Positions 16,791 through 25,156 of a stretch of DNA of 64,000 bases are shown one piece after another. A model generated the notes under the pieces. The model ran no database searches and was not told the origin of the DNA. It saw only the letters and a list, made by a program, of their open reading frames with translations. This stretch comes from Paenirhizobium naphthalenivorans (GTDB lineage Bacteria; Pseudomonadota; Alphaproteobacteria; Rhizobiales; Rhizobiaceae): contig NZ_BJZP01000003.1 in NCBI RefSeq assembly GCF_007992095.1, forward strand, positions 248,001-312,000, in the 5' to 3' direction. A program made the position numbers and the translations under genes. How positions within the stretch are numbered: position 1 is the stretch's first letter; each line of letters starts with the position of its first letter.

Positions 16791-17666
16791 ATGGACTGGC
16801 TGACGGATTACAAGATCCCAATCGGGGTGGGCGCCAAGCAAGTGGTCGACTTGCTGACGACACATCTGAAACTCTTTTTCGACTTCATCGCAATGATCCT
16901 GAGCGCCTCGATCAATGCGATGCTGTTCGTGCTCCAGGCCCCCTATCTCAAGGGAACGGCCCTGGCGGATTTCTATCCACTGATCATGATCCTGATCTTT
17001 ACCGCGATCGCCTGGCTGATGCGGCGCTCCATCGGGATCGCTGTTTTCACCCTCATCGGCCTTCTGGTCATCTACAACCAGGGCTACTGGAAAGAGACCA
17101 TGGAGACCCTGGCGCTGGTGCTGGCGGCGACTGGCGTGTCGATGGTGGTCGGCGTGCCGATCGGCATCGCAGCTGCCCGGCGTCCCTGGCTCTATTCGGT
17201 GATTCGCCCCATTCTCGACCTGATGCAGACGATCCCAACCTTCGTCTACCTGATCCCGGCGCTGATCCTGTTCGGGCTCGGCATGGTTCCGGGGCTGATT
17301 GCGACTGTCATCTTCGCCATTCCCGCCCCGATCCGGCTTACCCGCCTCGGCATCATCTCCACGCCGCCCTCGCTGGTCGAAGCAGCTCAGGCCTTCGGCG
17401 CCACGCCCTCCCAGGTGCTGCGCAAGGTCGAACTGCCCTTCGCCATGCCACAGATCATGGCAGGCTTGACCCAGACGATCATGCTGTCGCTGTCGATGGT
17501 GGTGATTGCCGCGCTCGTCGGCGCCAGCGGTCTCGGTGTACCGGTCGTGCGCGCGCTGAACACCGTCAACATCGCCAAGGGCTTTGAATCGGGTCTTTGC
17601 ATCGTCATCCTCGCGATCATCCTCGATCGCATCTTCCGGCCATCCGACGAAGGAGACGCCGCATGA
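16791..17666 (+). CDS. choW: Choline ABC transporter permease
   Basis: A 291 aa inner-membrane protein of the ProW/OpuAB type with about six to seven hydrophobic segments after a short cytoplasmic start (MDWLTDYKIPIG). The EAA loop that docks on the ATPase is seen as EAAQAFGATPSQVLRKVELP. ATG 16791, preceded by AGGGGAA, is chosen over the in-frame upstream ATG 16761. Its stop overlaps the choV start as ATGA. Confidence 0.95.
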   Translation: MDWLTDYKIPIGVGAKQVVDLLTTHLKLFFDFIAMILSASINAMLFVLQAPYLKGTALADFYPLIMILIFTAIAWLMRRSIGIAVFTLIGLLVIYNQGYWKETMETLALVLAATGVSMVVGVPIGIAAARRPWLYSVIRPILDLMQTIPTFVYLIPALILFGLGMVPGLIATVIFAIPAPIRLTRLGIISTPPSLVEAAQAFGATPSQVLRKVELPFAMPQIMAGLTQTIMLSLSMVVIAALVGASGLGVPVVRALNTVNIAKGFESGLCIVILAIILDRIFRPSDEGDAA

Positions 17667-18709
17667 CCGCTGTCCAGTTCGACAATGTCTCGATCATCTT
17701 CGGCAACAATCCCAAACGCGCGCTGGAGATGGCGGACGCGGGTAGAAGCCGTGACGAAATCGGTGAGGAAACCGGCCTGGTGCTCGGCGTCGCCAATGCC
17801 TCGCTGAGTGTCAAGGAAGGCGAGATCCTGGTCCTGATGGGGCTTTCGGGCTCGGGAAAATCGACCCTTCTGCGCGCCGTCAACGGGCTTGCCCCGGTGG
17901 TGCGCGGCGATGTCCAGGTTTTCAATGACGGCAAAACGACCAATCCCTACACCTGTTCCCCCAAGGGGCTGCGCGATCTGCGCATGCACACGGTCTCAAT
18001 GGTATTTCAGCAATTCGGCCTTTTGCCTTGGCGCACCGTTGCGGAGAACGTCGGCTTCGGGCTGGAGCTTGCAGGCACAGGCGAGGCCGAGCGCCAGCGT
18101 GCGGTCGCTGAACAACTGGATCTGGTCAACCTGACCCAATGGGCCGACCGCAAGGTCAACGAGCTCTCGGGCGGCATGCAGCAGCGTGTCGGCCTCGCCC
18201 GCGCCTTTGCCACCGGCGCCCCGATCCTGCTCATGGACGAGCCGTTCTCGGCGCTGGATCCGCTGATCCGGACGCGGCTGCAAGACGAACTCCTCGAATT
18301 CCAGCGTCGGCTGAAGAAGACCATCCTGTTCGTCAGCCACGATCTTGATGAAGCCTTCCGAATCGGCAACCGAATCGCCATCATGGAAGGTGGACGAATC
18401 ATCCAGTGCGGCACGCCGCAGGAAATCGTACGCAATCCGGCCGACCAATATGTCGCCGACTTTGTCCAGAACATGAATCCGATCAGCATGCTGACGGCCC
18501 GCGATGTGATGCGCACCGGAGCTGGAACGACTGGCGACCAAGGCACTGTCGCCGGTACGGCACGACCGGAAACGCCGCTGGTCGAGATCATCGACGCGCT
18601 CGCCCGACACCCTGGGGCGGTCGGCGTGGTTGACAATGGGTCAATCATCGGGACGATCTCGGCCCAGGATATCGTCACCGGCCTCACCCTTCACCGCCGC
18701 AAGGATTGA
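17663..18709 (+). CDS. choV: Choline ABC transporter ATP-binding protein
   Basis: A 348 aa ATPase of the ProV/OpuAA type. Walker A GLSGSGKST, Q-loop VFQQFGLLPW, signature LSGGMQQR, Walker B ILLMDEP and the switch histidine in LFVSHD are all present. The C-terminal region (about residues 275-345), with VVDNGSIIGTISAQDI, resembles a reduced CBS-type regulatory tail. It is translationally coupled to choW by the ATGA overlap; the true start is ATG 17663, not the codon 66 bp upstream inside choW. Confidence 0.95.
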   Translation: MTAVQFDNVSIIFGNNPKRALEMADAGRSRDEIGEETGLVLGVANASLSVKEGEILVLMGLSGSGKSTLLRAVNGLAPVVRGDVQVFNDGKTTNPYTCSPKGLRDLRMHTVSMVFQQFGLLPWRTVAENVGFGLELAGTGEAERQRAVAEQLDLVNLTQWADRKVNELSGGMQQRVGLARAFATGAPILLMDEPFSALDPLIRTRLQDELLEFQRRLKKTILFVSHDLDEAFRIGNRIAIMEGGRIIQCGTPQEIVRNPADQYVADFVQNMNPISMLTARDVMRTGAGTTGDQGTVAGTARPETPLVEIIDALARHPGAVGVVDNGSIIGTISAQDIVTGLTLHRRKD

Positions 18710-18753
18710 AGCGTGCGTTCTGTCCGGCGACGTCGGACGGAACGGAGACCATC

Positions 18754-19503
18754 ATGAACGACAAACCCTCGGTCATTCGCGAAACGGACGACGAGGCGCG
18801 CGGCCTCGCACGCCGTCTCTTGCGATCGGCCCGTTTCGTGGCGCTGGCTGTGATCGATCCCCAGACGCACTTCCCCTCGGTCAGCCGAGTTCTCATCGGC
18901 ACGGACACCGACGGGGTTCCGGTAATCCTTGTGTCGCAGCTTTCGGCACATACCAGGGCGCTCGATGCGGATAACCGGGTGTCGCTCCTTGCCGGCGAAC
19001 CCGGCAAGGGTGACCCGCTCGCCCATCCCCGCCTCACTCTGCAATGTGTCGCCGAGCCTGTCGAGCGCGATGGCGCTGCCCATGACCGGCTGCGAACCCG
19101 CTTCATCGACCGCCACCCGAAAGCGAAGCTCTACATCGACTTTCCCGATTTCCGCTTTTTCCGCCTCGTACCAAAGAGCGCAAGCCTCAACGGCGGCTTC
19201 GGCCGGGCCTATCTCCTGCCTGGAGAGGACTTCTTGATCCCCTCCGAACCCAGTGGGGAGGTTTCGGGAAACGAAGCAGCCCTGCTGCAAGATCTGGCAA
19301 GCGCCAGGCCGGAGCTTGCCGCGCAATTGGCCACCGGGCCTTGCGGCAAGAAACCGGGAAAGTGGCTTCTTTGCGGCCTGGACCGGGCAGGAATTGATAT
19401 AATTTCGGGCGATTTACTGGTTAGATACGATTTCAGGCATCTTATAGAATCAAAGGCAGACCTTTATTCTTTAATTTCTAATATAGAATACCGGATACCT
19501 TAA
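18754..19503 (+). CDS. HugZ-like pyridoxamine-5'-phosphate-oxidase-fold haem protein
   Basis: A 249 aa protein with an N-terminal split-barrel flavin/haem fold (about residues 10-150, starting ARGLARRLLRSARFVALAV) and a C-terminal DUF2470-like domain (about 165-245). This is the layout of HugZ/HutZ haem-degrading proteins. It could release iron from haem or simply bind it; no haem uptake genes are adjacent. The last 40 codons are clearly AT-rich compared with the body (from about 19385), running into the NolR control region. ATG 18754 follows CGGAGACC. Confidence 0.82.
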   Translation: MNDKPSVIRETDDEARGLARRLLRSARFVALAVIDPQTHFPSVSRVLIGTDTDGVPVILVSQLSAHTRALDADNRVSLLAGEPGKGDPLAHPRLTLQCVAEPVERDGAAHDRLRTRFIDRHPKAKLYIDFPDFRFFRLVPKSASLNGGFGRAYLLPGEDFLIPSEPSGEVSGNEAALLQDLASARPELAAQLATGPCGKKPGKWLLCGLDRAGIDIISGDLLVRYDFRHLIESKADLYSLISNIEYRIP

Positions 19504-19504
19504 A

Positions 19505-19555
19505 TTTAGGAATATACAATCTTGTAGGCGTTGGTAGTGTTTAGATACAGCCTAT
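19505..19555 (+). promoter_or_regulatory. Two NolR-type operator matches upstream of nolR
   Basis: The published NolR consensus (A/T)TTAG-N9-A(T/A) is matched at 19505-19520 (TTTAG-N9-AT) and again 35 bp downstream at 19540-19555 (TTTAG-N9-AT). Both precede the nolR start at 19615. NolR is autoregulated in S. meliloti, so these are likely its own operators. The match is seen directly; binding is inferred. Confidence 0.6.
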
Positions 19556-19614
19556 TTGATGGATTGCAGACCGTCGCCTTCCCCCCGAGGCCCGGCAAAA
19601 CGAAAGTTGACCTG

Positions 19615-19932
19615 ATGAAAACCAAGGCATTGTCCGAACAGTCCATTCCCGCCGCCAGCCTTCTTTCGGCCATGGCAAACCCCAAGCGCCTGATGATCCT
19701 CTGCAGCCTCGTCCAGGGCGAAGTTCCGGTCGGCGTGCTCGCCAACCAGGTCGGCCTGAGTCAGTCTGCCCTTTCGCAGCACCTGTCGAAATTGCGCGCC
19801 CAGAAGCTGGTCAAGACCCGCCGTGACGCGCAGACGATCTATTATTCCAGCAACGCTGAGGCCGTCATCAAGATCCTTGGCACGCTGGAAGACATCTACT
19901 GCTCGAACAACGCCAGCAAGACGGCCGCCTGA
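19615..19932 (+). CDS. nolR: ArsR-type regulator of the NolR family
   Basis: A 105 aa winged-helix repressor. The core SAMANPKRLMILCSL, then VGLSQSALSQHLSKLRAQ (recognition helix) and TRRDAQTIYYSS, is the NolR pattern of rhizobia. NolR represses nod genes and tunes growth and quorum-sensing genes in Sinorhizobium and Rhizobium. No metal-binding Cys pair typical of ArsR/SmtB sensors is present. An in-frame start lies 84 bp upstream at 19531, but the ATG at 19615 fits the family length. Two operator-like sites precede it. Confidence 0.88.
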   Translation: MKTKALSEQSIPAASLLSAMANPKRLMILCSLVQGEVPVGVLANQVGLSQSALSQHLSKLRAQKLVKTRRDAQTIYYSSNAEAVIKILGTLEDIYCSNNASKTAA

Positions 19933-20030
19933 CGACTCGCCGTCTACGGCATAGAGAAGGCAATCAGCGTCTTCTCGCCGTCCGGCCACATGATAATTTT
20001 CGATATTTCATGACCTAATCACAAATTCCG

Positions 20031-20060
20031 GACCGGCCGATCTACGATCCGCCGGTCTTT
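20031..20060 (+). terminator. Weak hairpin downstream of nolR
   Basis: Stem GACCGGC/GCCGGTC with a 13-nt loop followed by TTTGTGT, about 100 bp after the nolR stop. Long loop and poor T-run make it a weak terminator candidate. Confidence 0.4.
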
Positions 20061-20285
20061 GTGTCTCACGCATTCGCAGGCACCGACCCGCCACCTTAGA
20101 CAGCCGGACCGGTACCTGCCAGCGCTTGCCGCCGGTCTGTCGAAAGACGCCCGAACTGCCCTCCGGAACGCCCCCGACGAAACCTATAGTTGACTATCGA
20201 GCTTGCGTTGAGCTTGAGGCGACGCGTTGAGCCTGTCCGCGCTGGGGGTGCGCAGCCGCTCTACCGGTTTCCCAAACATAACCGG

Positions 20286-20325
20286 AACCGGCACGATCCA
20301 TGATGTTTCGTGATGCCGGTTGACG
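20286..20325 (+). promoter_or_regulatory. Inverted repeat overlapping a -35-like element before the aminotransferase gene
   Basis: Perfect 8-bp arms AACCGGCA and TGCCGGTT are 20 bp apart, and the right arm runs into TTGACG (20320-20325), a good -35 sequence, with TTAATT 15 bp further on as a poor -10. This looks like an operator that could shut the promoter. The rest of the 499-bp gap 19933-20431 holds the weak nolR terminator and no convincing gene; a tandem GCGTTGAGCYTG occurs near 20205-20235. Confidence 0.4.
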
Positions 20326-20431
20326 ACTTTGGGTGCCCTGTTAATTTGACCGGGTTTTATCACATCTGCGGCGTCTTCGCCGCCAACCGGGAAATGGTCT
20401 CCCGCAACGAAAATGGCCATGGAGAAATTGG

Positions 20432-21760
20432 ATGTCCAACCGCCTGAACACCACGCCTAACGATATGCGCGCCTTCTGGATGCCGTTTACGGCCAATCGC
20501 CAGTTCAAGAAGGAGCCGCGTCTTTTCGTCGGCGCCAAGGATATGTATTACACGACCCATGACGGCCGCCAGGTGCTTGACGGCACGGCTGGTCTCTGGT
20601 GCGTGAACGCTGGCCACTGCCGCCCGAAGATCACCGAGGCGATCTGTGAACAGGCTGGCGAACTCGATTATGCGCCGGCCTTCCAGCTCGGTCATCCCAA
20701 GGCCTTCGAGCTTGCCAACCGCTTGGTCGACATCGCGCCGGAAGGCATGAACCATGTGTTCTACACCAACTCCGGTTCGGAATCGGTCGACACCGCGCTG
20801 AAGATCGCGCTCGCCTACCAGCGCGTGAAGGGTGAAGGCTCCCGTTTCCGTCTGATCGGCCGTGAGCGCGGCTATCACGGCATCAACTTCGGCGGCATGT
20901 CGGTTGGCGGCATCGTCTCCAACCGCAAAATGTTCGGCACGCTGCTGACCGGCGTCGACCACATGCCGCACACTCACCTGCCGGGCAAGAACGCCTTCAC
21001 CAAGGGCCAGCCGGAATACGGCGTGGAGCTTGCCGACGAGCTGGAACGCATCGTCGCCCTGCACGATGCCTCGACCATCGCCGCCGTCATCGTCGAACCG
21101 GTTTCGGGCTCGACCGGCGTGCTGATCCCGCCGAAGGGCTACCTCCAGCGCCTGCGCGAGATCTGCACCAAGCACGGCATCCTGCTGATCTTCGACGAAG
21201 TCATCACCGGCTTCGGCCGCCTCGGCACTCCGTTCGCCACGCAGTACTTCGACGTCATGCCGGACATCATCACCACCGCCAAGGGCCTGACCAACGGCGT
21301 TATCCCGATGGGTGCGGTCTTTGTCACCTCCGAGATCCATGACGCATTCATGACCGGTCCGGAGCACATGATCGAGTTCATGCACGGCTACACCTATTCC
21401 GGCAACCCGATCGCCTCGGCTGCCGGTCTCGGCACGCTTGACACCTACAAGGAAGAAGGCCTGCTCACCCGTGCGGCCGAGCTTGCGCCCTACTGGGAAG
21501 AGAAGCTGCACTCGCTCGCCGACTGCCCGCATGTCATCGACATCCGCAACATCGGCCTGATCGGCGCCATCGAGCTTGCCCCGATCGCCGGCGAACCGAC
21601 CAAGCGTGCCTTCAACGCCTTCCTCAAGGCCTATGAAAGTGGCCTGCTGATCCGCACCACCGGCGACATCATCGCGCTTTCGCCGCCGCTGATCATCACC
21701 AAGGCCGAGATCGACGAACTGTTCGACAAGCTGCGCAAGGTACTGATGAGCAATATCTAA
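20432..21760 (+). CDS. Omega-amino acid--pyruvate aminotransferase (beta-alanine/aromatic amine class III)
   Basis: A 442 aa PLP enzyme of class III (omega) transaminases. The PLP lysine lies in TTAKGLTNG, the aspartate that contacts the pyridine nitrogen in IFDEVITGFGR, and the phosphate site in NSGSESVDTALK. The N-terminal region with FTANRQF and GLWCVNAGH is typical of the beta-alanine:pyruvate branch. The likely reaction is transfer of an omega-amino group to pyruvate, giving alanine; the exact amine cannot be read from the sequence. GGAGAAATTGG precedes the ATG, and it is a single-gene unit with its own terminator. Confidence 0.92.
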   Translation: MSNRLNTTPNDMRAFWMPFTANRQFKKEPRLFVGAKDMYYTTHDGRQVLDGTAGLWCVNAGHCRPKITEAICEQAGELDYAPAFQLGHPKAFELANRLVDIAPEGMNHVFYTNSGSESVDTALKIALAYQRVKGEGSRFRLIGRERGYHGINFGGMSVGGIVSNRKMFGTLLTGVDHMPHTHLPGKNAFTKGQPEYGVELADELERIVALHDASTIAAVIVEPVSGSTGVLIPPKGYLQRLREICTKHGILLIFDEVITGFGRLGTPFATQYFDVMPDIITTAKGLTNGVIPMGAVFVTSEIHDAFMTGPEHMIEFMHGYTYSGNPIASAAGLGTLDTYKEEGLLTRAAELAPYWEEKLHSLADCPHVIDIRNIGLIGAIELAPIAGEPTKRAFNAFLKAYESGLLIRTTGDIIALSPPLIITKAEIDELFDKLRKVLMSNI

Positions 21761-21820
21761 GACCTTCGTCCGGCGGCGCGCTTACACCGCAAGGGCCTCG
21801 AAGGATCAGGCACCCAGGGA

Positions 21821-21847
21821 AAGCGGCCGGAAACGGCCGCTTTTCAT
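21821..21847 (+). terminator. Intrinsic terminator of the aminotransferase gene
   Basis: Perfect 9-bp stem AAGCGGCCG/CGGCCGCTT with GAAA tetraloop, followed by TTCATT, 60 bp after the stop codon. Confidence 0.8.
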
Positions 21848-22039
21848 TAGGACGGCTGCCCTTGCGCCGTTTCCCCATCCGGCTTATCCTCAAGAAAATT
21901 GAGGGCATGAGCCAATGCCCCTGCGCCGACCACTGGCAGGGCATTGACCGAGGCGCCTTACAAAGCCTGACGCGTCGCCGGCCATAGCCCTAAGGCGCCG
22001 GTGTTTGGTTCGCCCATTAACGCACGTCAGGAGACGTCC

Positions 22040-22411
22040 ATGGTCGACCCGGTCAAACGCATCTCGCGCACCGATCCCTCGGCGCCAACCCAGATCGACA
22101 GCAGCCTTTCGATCAGCTCCGAGCCCGATAACGCCTGGATTGCAGCCCGGCAGTCGAAAATTACCGAAGGTCTGCTGGCCCTTGAAAAGGCCGCCCGAGA
22201 CGAAATCGCCTCCCGCAGCCAGCCAGAGGAAGACAGCAAAGCCGTGCGCGAGCGCGAGTCACGCGCCCGGCACTTGGGTGAGCCTTATGGTGAGGCGGAA
22301 GAAGCTGAGAAACCGCCGGAGCATCCGGAGTTTTCCGGCGAAAGCGACCGGATCGGCACCCAGAACTTCGACGACGACACGCCCTTTGGGACCCGCGTCG
22401 TGATTCTCTGA
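22040..22411 (+). CDS. Small acidic hypothetical protein
   Basis: A 123 aa, strongly charged, low-complexity protein without signal peptide or hydrophobic core. It is rich in Glu, Ser and Arg (for example ERESRARHLGEPYGEAEEAEKPPE) and ends FGTRVVIL. AGGAG sits 7 nt before ATG 22040, the main support that it is expressed. I do not recognise a family; likely a disordered cytoplasmic protein. It stands alone between the aminotransferase and the converging cbpM gene. Confidence 0.62.
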   Translation: MVDPVKRISRTDPSAPTQIDSSLSISSEPDNAWIAARQSKITEGLLALEKAARDEIASRSQPEEDSKAVRERESRARHLGEPYGEAEEAEKPPEHPEFSGESDRIGTQNFDDDTPFGTRVVIL

Positions 22412-22576
22412 TCGAAAACGAGAGCTGTTGCCCATAGCCGACTGCCGCCGGGTAGGGCCCGCGGATAAGCATTCGGCATCAGGAGAGAAACAGATCACAG
22501 TGCCGCCAAGGTAAACCGGAACGGGACGCCGCTCCGTTCAGATGCGAAACCACCCATCCGTCCTCAAGCCTTCTCG

Positions 22577-22906
22577 TCAATCTTGCCGCTCGGGGTCAAT
22601 GGCCGAGAGAATTGCCGCCTGCACGTCCTCGCCCTGTGCCGCCACAGCGGCCGTCAGCGTCAACAGTTGCTGACGCGTTTGGTAAAGCTGATCAACGAGA
22701 GACAATACAACCGGCAGGGCCTCCGCATCGATCTCCAGTTCATAATGCAGGCTGCAGATCATCCTGATCCGGGCGCATTCCATGTCAGAGAAGAGCAGCG
22801 CTCCGGCCTCCTCCTGCGGGGAAACCAGAGCCTCTTCGATCCAGGCGTCGAGGTCGCTGCGCTGAAGTGCTTCGATCTGCTCGACAATTTCGTCAACGCG
22901 CATCAT
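22577..22906 (-). CDS. cbpM: CbpM-like chaperone modulator
   Basis: A 109 aa, MerR-helix-like protein of the CbpM/GlnR type (DMECARIRMICSLHYELEID is the characteristic core). In E. coli CbpM binds the J-domain of CbpA and blocks its co-chaperone activity. Its start overlaps the stop of the cbpA-like gene by ATGA, so co-regulator and target are co-translated. ATG 22906 and 22903 are adjacent; either may be used. Confidence 0.85.
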   Translation of the reverse strand: MMRVDEIVEQIEALQRSDLDAWIEEALVSPQEEAGALLFSDMECARIRMICSLHYELEIDAEALPVVLSLVDQLYQTRQQLLTLTAAVAAQGEDVQAAILSAIDPERQD

Positions 22907-23820
22907 TTCAGCATCTCCTTGCGCGGTTCGTCCGGAGTCTTCGGCTGCCAGGTCTCCAGAAACGCTGCCAGCTCGGGTTCGTTGCCGGAGGGCAGAACGA
23001 CTTTCAGAGTGATCAACTGGTGCCCGCGCTGGCCGGTCTTACGGTTGCGAACGCCCTTGTCGCGCAGTCGAAGCGTCTGGCCAGTATTTGCGCCCTTCGG
23101 GATTGTCATTGCGACCGGACCACTGATTGTCGGCACATTGATCCGCGCGCCCAGCACGGCCTCCTTCAGCGTGACAGGCACCTCCACATGGATATTATCG
23201 TCCTTGCGGTGGAAGAACGGGTGCGGCTCGACATGCAGTTCGACAAAGGCATCCCCTGCCGGTCCACCGCCAAAACCGGGCATTCCCTGCCCCTTCAGCC
23301 GCAGCGTTTGCCGGTCGTCAGCCCCTTCGGGAATCGTAACCTGGAGCGTCTTGCCCTCAGGCAATGTAATGGTCTTCACGGCCCCATTGACTGCGTCGAT
23401 AAAACCGATGGGCAGCACATAGTTCACATCCTGCCCGCGCGCCCGGAATGTGCTATGGGATCGTTTCGCCCCGCCGCCAAAAGCGCGCGAGAGAAAATCC
23501 TCCAGATCCTCATTGCTGGCAAAGCCATCCTGCGCCGCGTGGGCGGAATGGGTCGGCCCATCAGCAAAATCACGGTAATACCGCTGCTGCGGCTTTTCCG
23601 CTCCGCTGGCATCGATCTCACCCGCATCGAAACGCCGGCGCTTGTCCTTATCCTTCAGCAGATCGTGTGCCGCGGAGATAGCCTTGAACTTCTCTTCGGC
23701 CTTTTTGTCTCCCGGATGCAAGTCGGGGTGGAATTTGCGTGCCAGCTTCTTGAACGCATCCTTGATTTCCTTATCGCTCGCGGAACGAGCGACGCCAAGG
23801 GTCTCATAAGGGTCTGCCAT
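22903..23820 (-). CDS. cbpA: CbpA-like DnaJ family co-chaperone
   Basis: A 305 aa co-chaperone of DnaK. It has an N-terminal J-domain (about residues 3-68) with the essential HPD in KFHPDLHPGDKKAEEKF, a linker, and DnaJ C-terminal substrate domains (about 110-295). The cysteine zinc-finger of DnaJ is absent, as expected for CbpA/DnaJ class B. ATG 23820 gives the canonical MADPYETLGV start; six further codons upstream are open but unlikely. It forms an operon with cbpM. Confidence 0.92.
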   Translation of the reverse strand: MADPYETLGVARSASDKEIKDAFKKLARKFHPDLHPGDKKAEEKFKAISAAHDLLKDKDKRRRFDAGEIDASGAEKPQQRYYRDFADGPTHSAHAAQDGFASNEDLEDFLSRAFGGGAKRSHSTFRARGQDVNYVLPIGFIDAVNGAVKTITLPEGKTLQVTIPEGADDRQTLRLKGQGMPGFGGGPAGDAFVELHVEPHPFFHRKDDNIHVEVPVTLKEAVLGARINVPTISGPVAMTIPKGANTGQTLRLRDKGVRNRKTGQRGHQLITLKVVLPSGNEPELAAFLETWQPKTPDEPRKEMLK

Positions 23821-24213
23821 GCTTTGATCCCATCTCACACACGTCTTGAACGGCCATATGCCTCGTCAGGGGCAGCGAGCCAGATAGGCCCGCGCGTATC
23901 CCATACAACAAAACGTAGTCAGCGTGATCGCCGGACGCAATGGGGCAGGCACTATTTCCGCCCCGGACAAAAAAGCCCGCGCCGAGAAGTCATCCCTCCT
24001 CTCACAGCCAAGCCACGATCACCCCATAGCGCCATAGGAGAGGCTGGCTGGCGCATCAGTTGGCCGAACCCGTTAGTGCCCCGCGCCAGCGCATATCCCC
24101 ATCGCTGCACCCCTGAAATCCGGAGGATCAAGGAACGGGAATGCATTTTCCCTCGCCGGCAAGGACGCGAATCCTCTATTGTGCGCCGCACCACCCCAGA
24201 GGAAGCCAGATCC
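23821..24213. other. 393-bp divergent intergenic region, no gene seen
   Basis: Lies between the divergent cbpA and aldose epimerase genes and must carry both promoters. No open frame with a ribosome binding site, no tRNA and no obvious operator was found. A run of A bases at 23970-23976 followed by GCCCGCGC is the only local oddity. An open frame from the right-hand gene extends leftward through this region but lacks coding character. Confidence 0.5.
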
Positions 24214-25092
24214 ATGCCGGACATCACCCCCATCACCAATGACCGGATTTCCGTGAAGGTGTCCTCGCTTGGTGCTGAAATGCAGTCCCTGACGGATAGC
24301 CGAGGTCAGGGCTTTCTCTGGAATGGCGATGCCGCCTGGTGGTCCGGCCGTTCGCCGATCCTGTTTCCCATCGTCGGCAAAACCCCGGACGACGTGCTGG
24401 AGATTTCCGGCAAGTCCTTCCCTATGAAGCAGCACGGCTTTGCCCGGCGCAGCGAATTCTCTCTGGTGGAAGCCACCCGAACCGCCTGTCGCCACCGTCT
24501 TGTCGCAAGTGACGAAACACGGGCGATCTACCCCTACGAGTTCCAGCTGGATGTGGAACACCGGCTGCACGAGAGCACGCTGACCATCACCGCCACCGTG
24601 ACCAACCGTGGCGATACGCCCATGCTCTATGGCATCGGTTTCCATCCGGCCTTCCTCTGGCCGCTGCCGGGTGGTGAAGGCAGGCCGCACACAATTATCC
24701 TCGACAATGGCGGCGTCCCGTCGCTTCTTCGTCTGGCGGACGGCCTTGTCTGTCCGGATCAGCGGCCATCACCCTTCGCCACAGGCCGCCTTATGCTCGC
24801 TCCGGACCTGTTCGAGGACGACGCGATGATCTTTCCGGAAGGCGCCGGCACCGGGCTGACCTATGCGGCAGAAGGCGGTCCTTCGCTGCATTTCACCTTT
24901 GAGAACCTGCCCAACATCGCCCTTTGGCAGAAGCCCGGCGCGCCCTTCGTCTGCATCGAGCCCTGGCACGGCATGGCCGCCCGTGTCGGCGGCACCGCCG
25001 AATTGGCCGAACGACCGTTCACTGTCACCCTCGCCAGCGGGGAGAACGCCCGCTACGGCTTTTCGGTGGAGCTGCCGGACCAAAGGCCGTGA
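24214..25092 (+). CDS. Aldose 1-epimerase family protein
   Basis: A 292 aa galactose-mutarotase-like protein with the beta-sandwich landmarks [20 protein letters not shown] near the N-terminus, the catalytic-type His in [18 protein letters not shown] in the middle and ICIEPWHG-like [10 protein letters not shown] near the end. It resembles the LacX branch, whose exact sugar is uncertain. The frame is open far upstream, through the intergenic region and beyond; ATG 24214, after AGAGGAAG, fits the family start. The gap to ade is 64 bp, so they may be co-transcribed. Confidence 0.88.
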   Translation: MPDITPITNDRISVKVSSLGAEMQSLTDSRGQGFLWNGDAAWWSGRSPILFPIVGKTPDDVLEISGKSFPMKQHGFARRSEFSLVEATRTACRHRLVASDETRAIYPYEFQLDVEHRLHESTLTITATVTNRGDTPMLYGIGFHPAFLWPLPGGEGRPHTIILDNGGVPSLLRLADGLVCPDQRPSPFATGRLMLAPDLFEDDAMIFPEGAGTGLTYAAEGGPSLHFTFENLPNIALWQKPGAPFVCIEPWHGMAARVGGTAELAERPFTVTLASGENARYGFSVELPDQRP

Positions 25093-25156
25093 TGCCGATT
25101 CCCTTGTCGGCGCCAAACCGCTAAGCTTCCTCAATGACGGAACCGGAGTAGACTAC

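Noticed and set aside
22867-24213. Large N-terminal extension of the aldose epimerase frame
   Set aside because: Runs antisense through cbpA and the intergenic region; ATG 24214 has a ribosome binding site and gives the family start.
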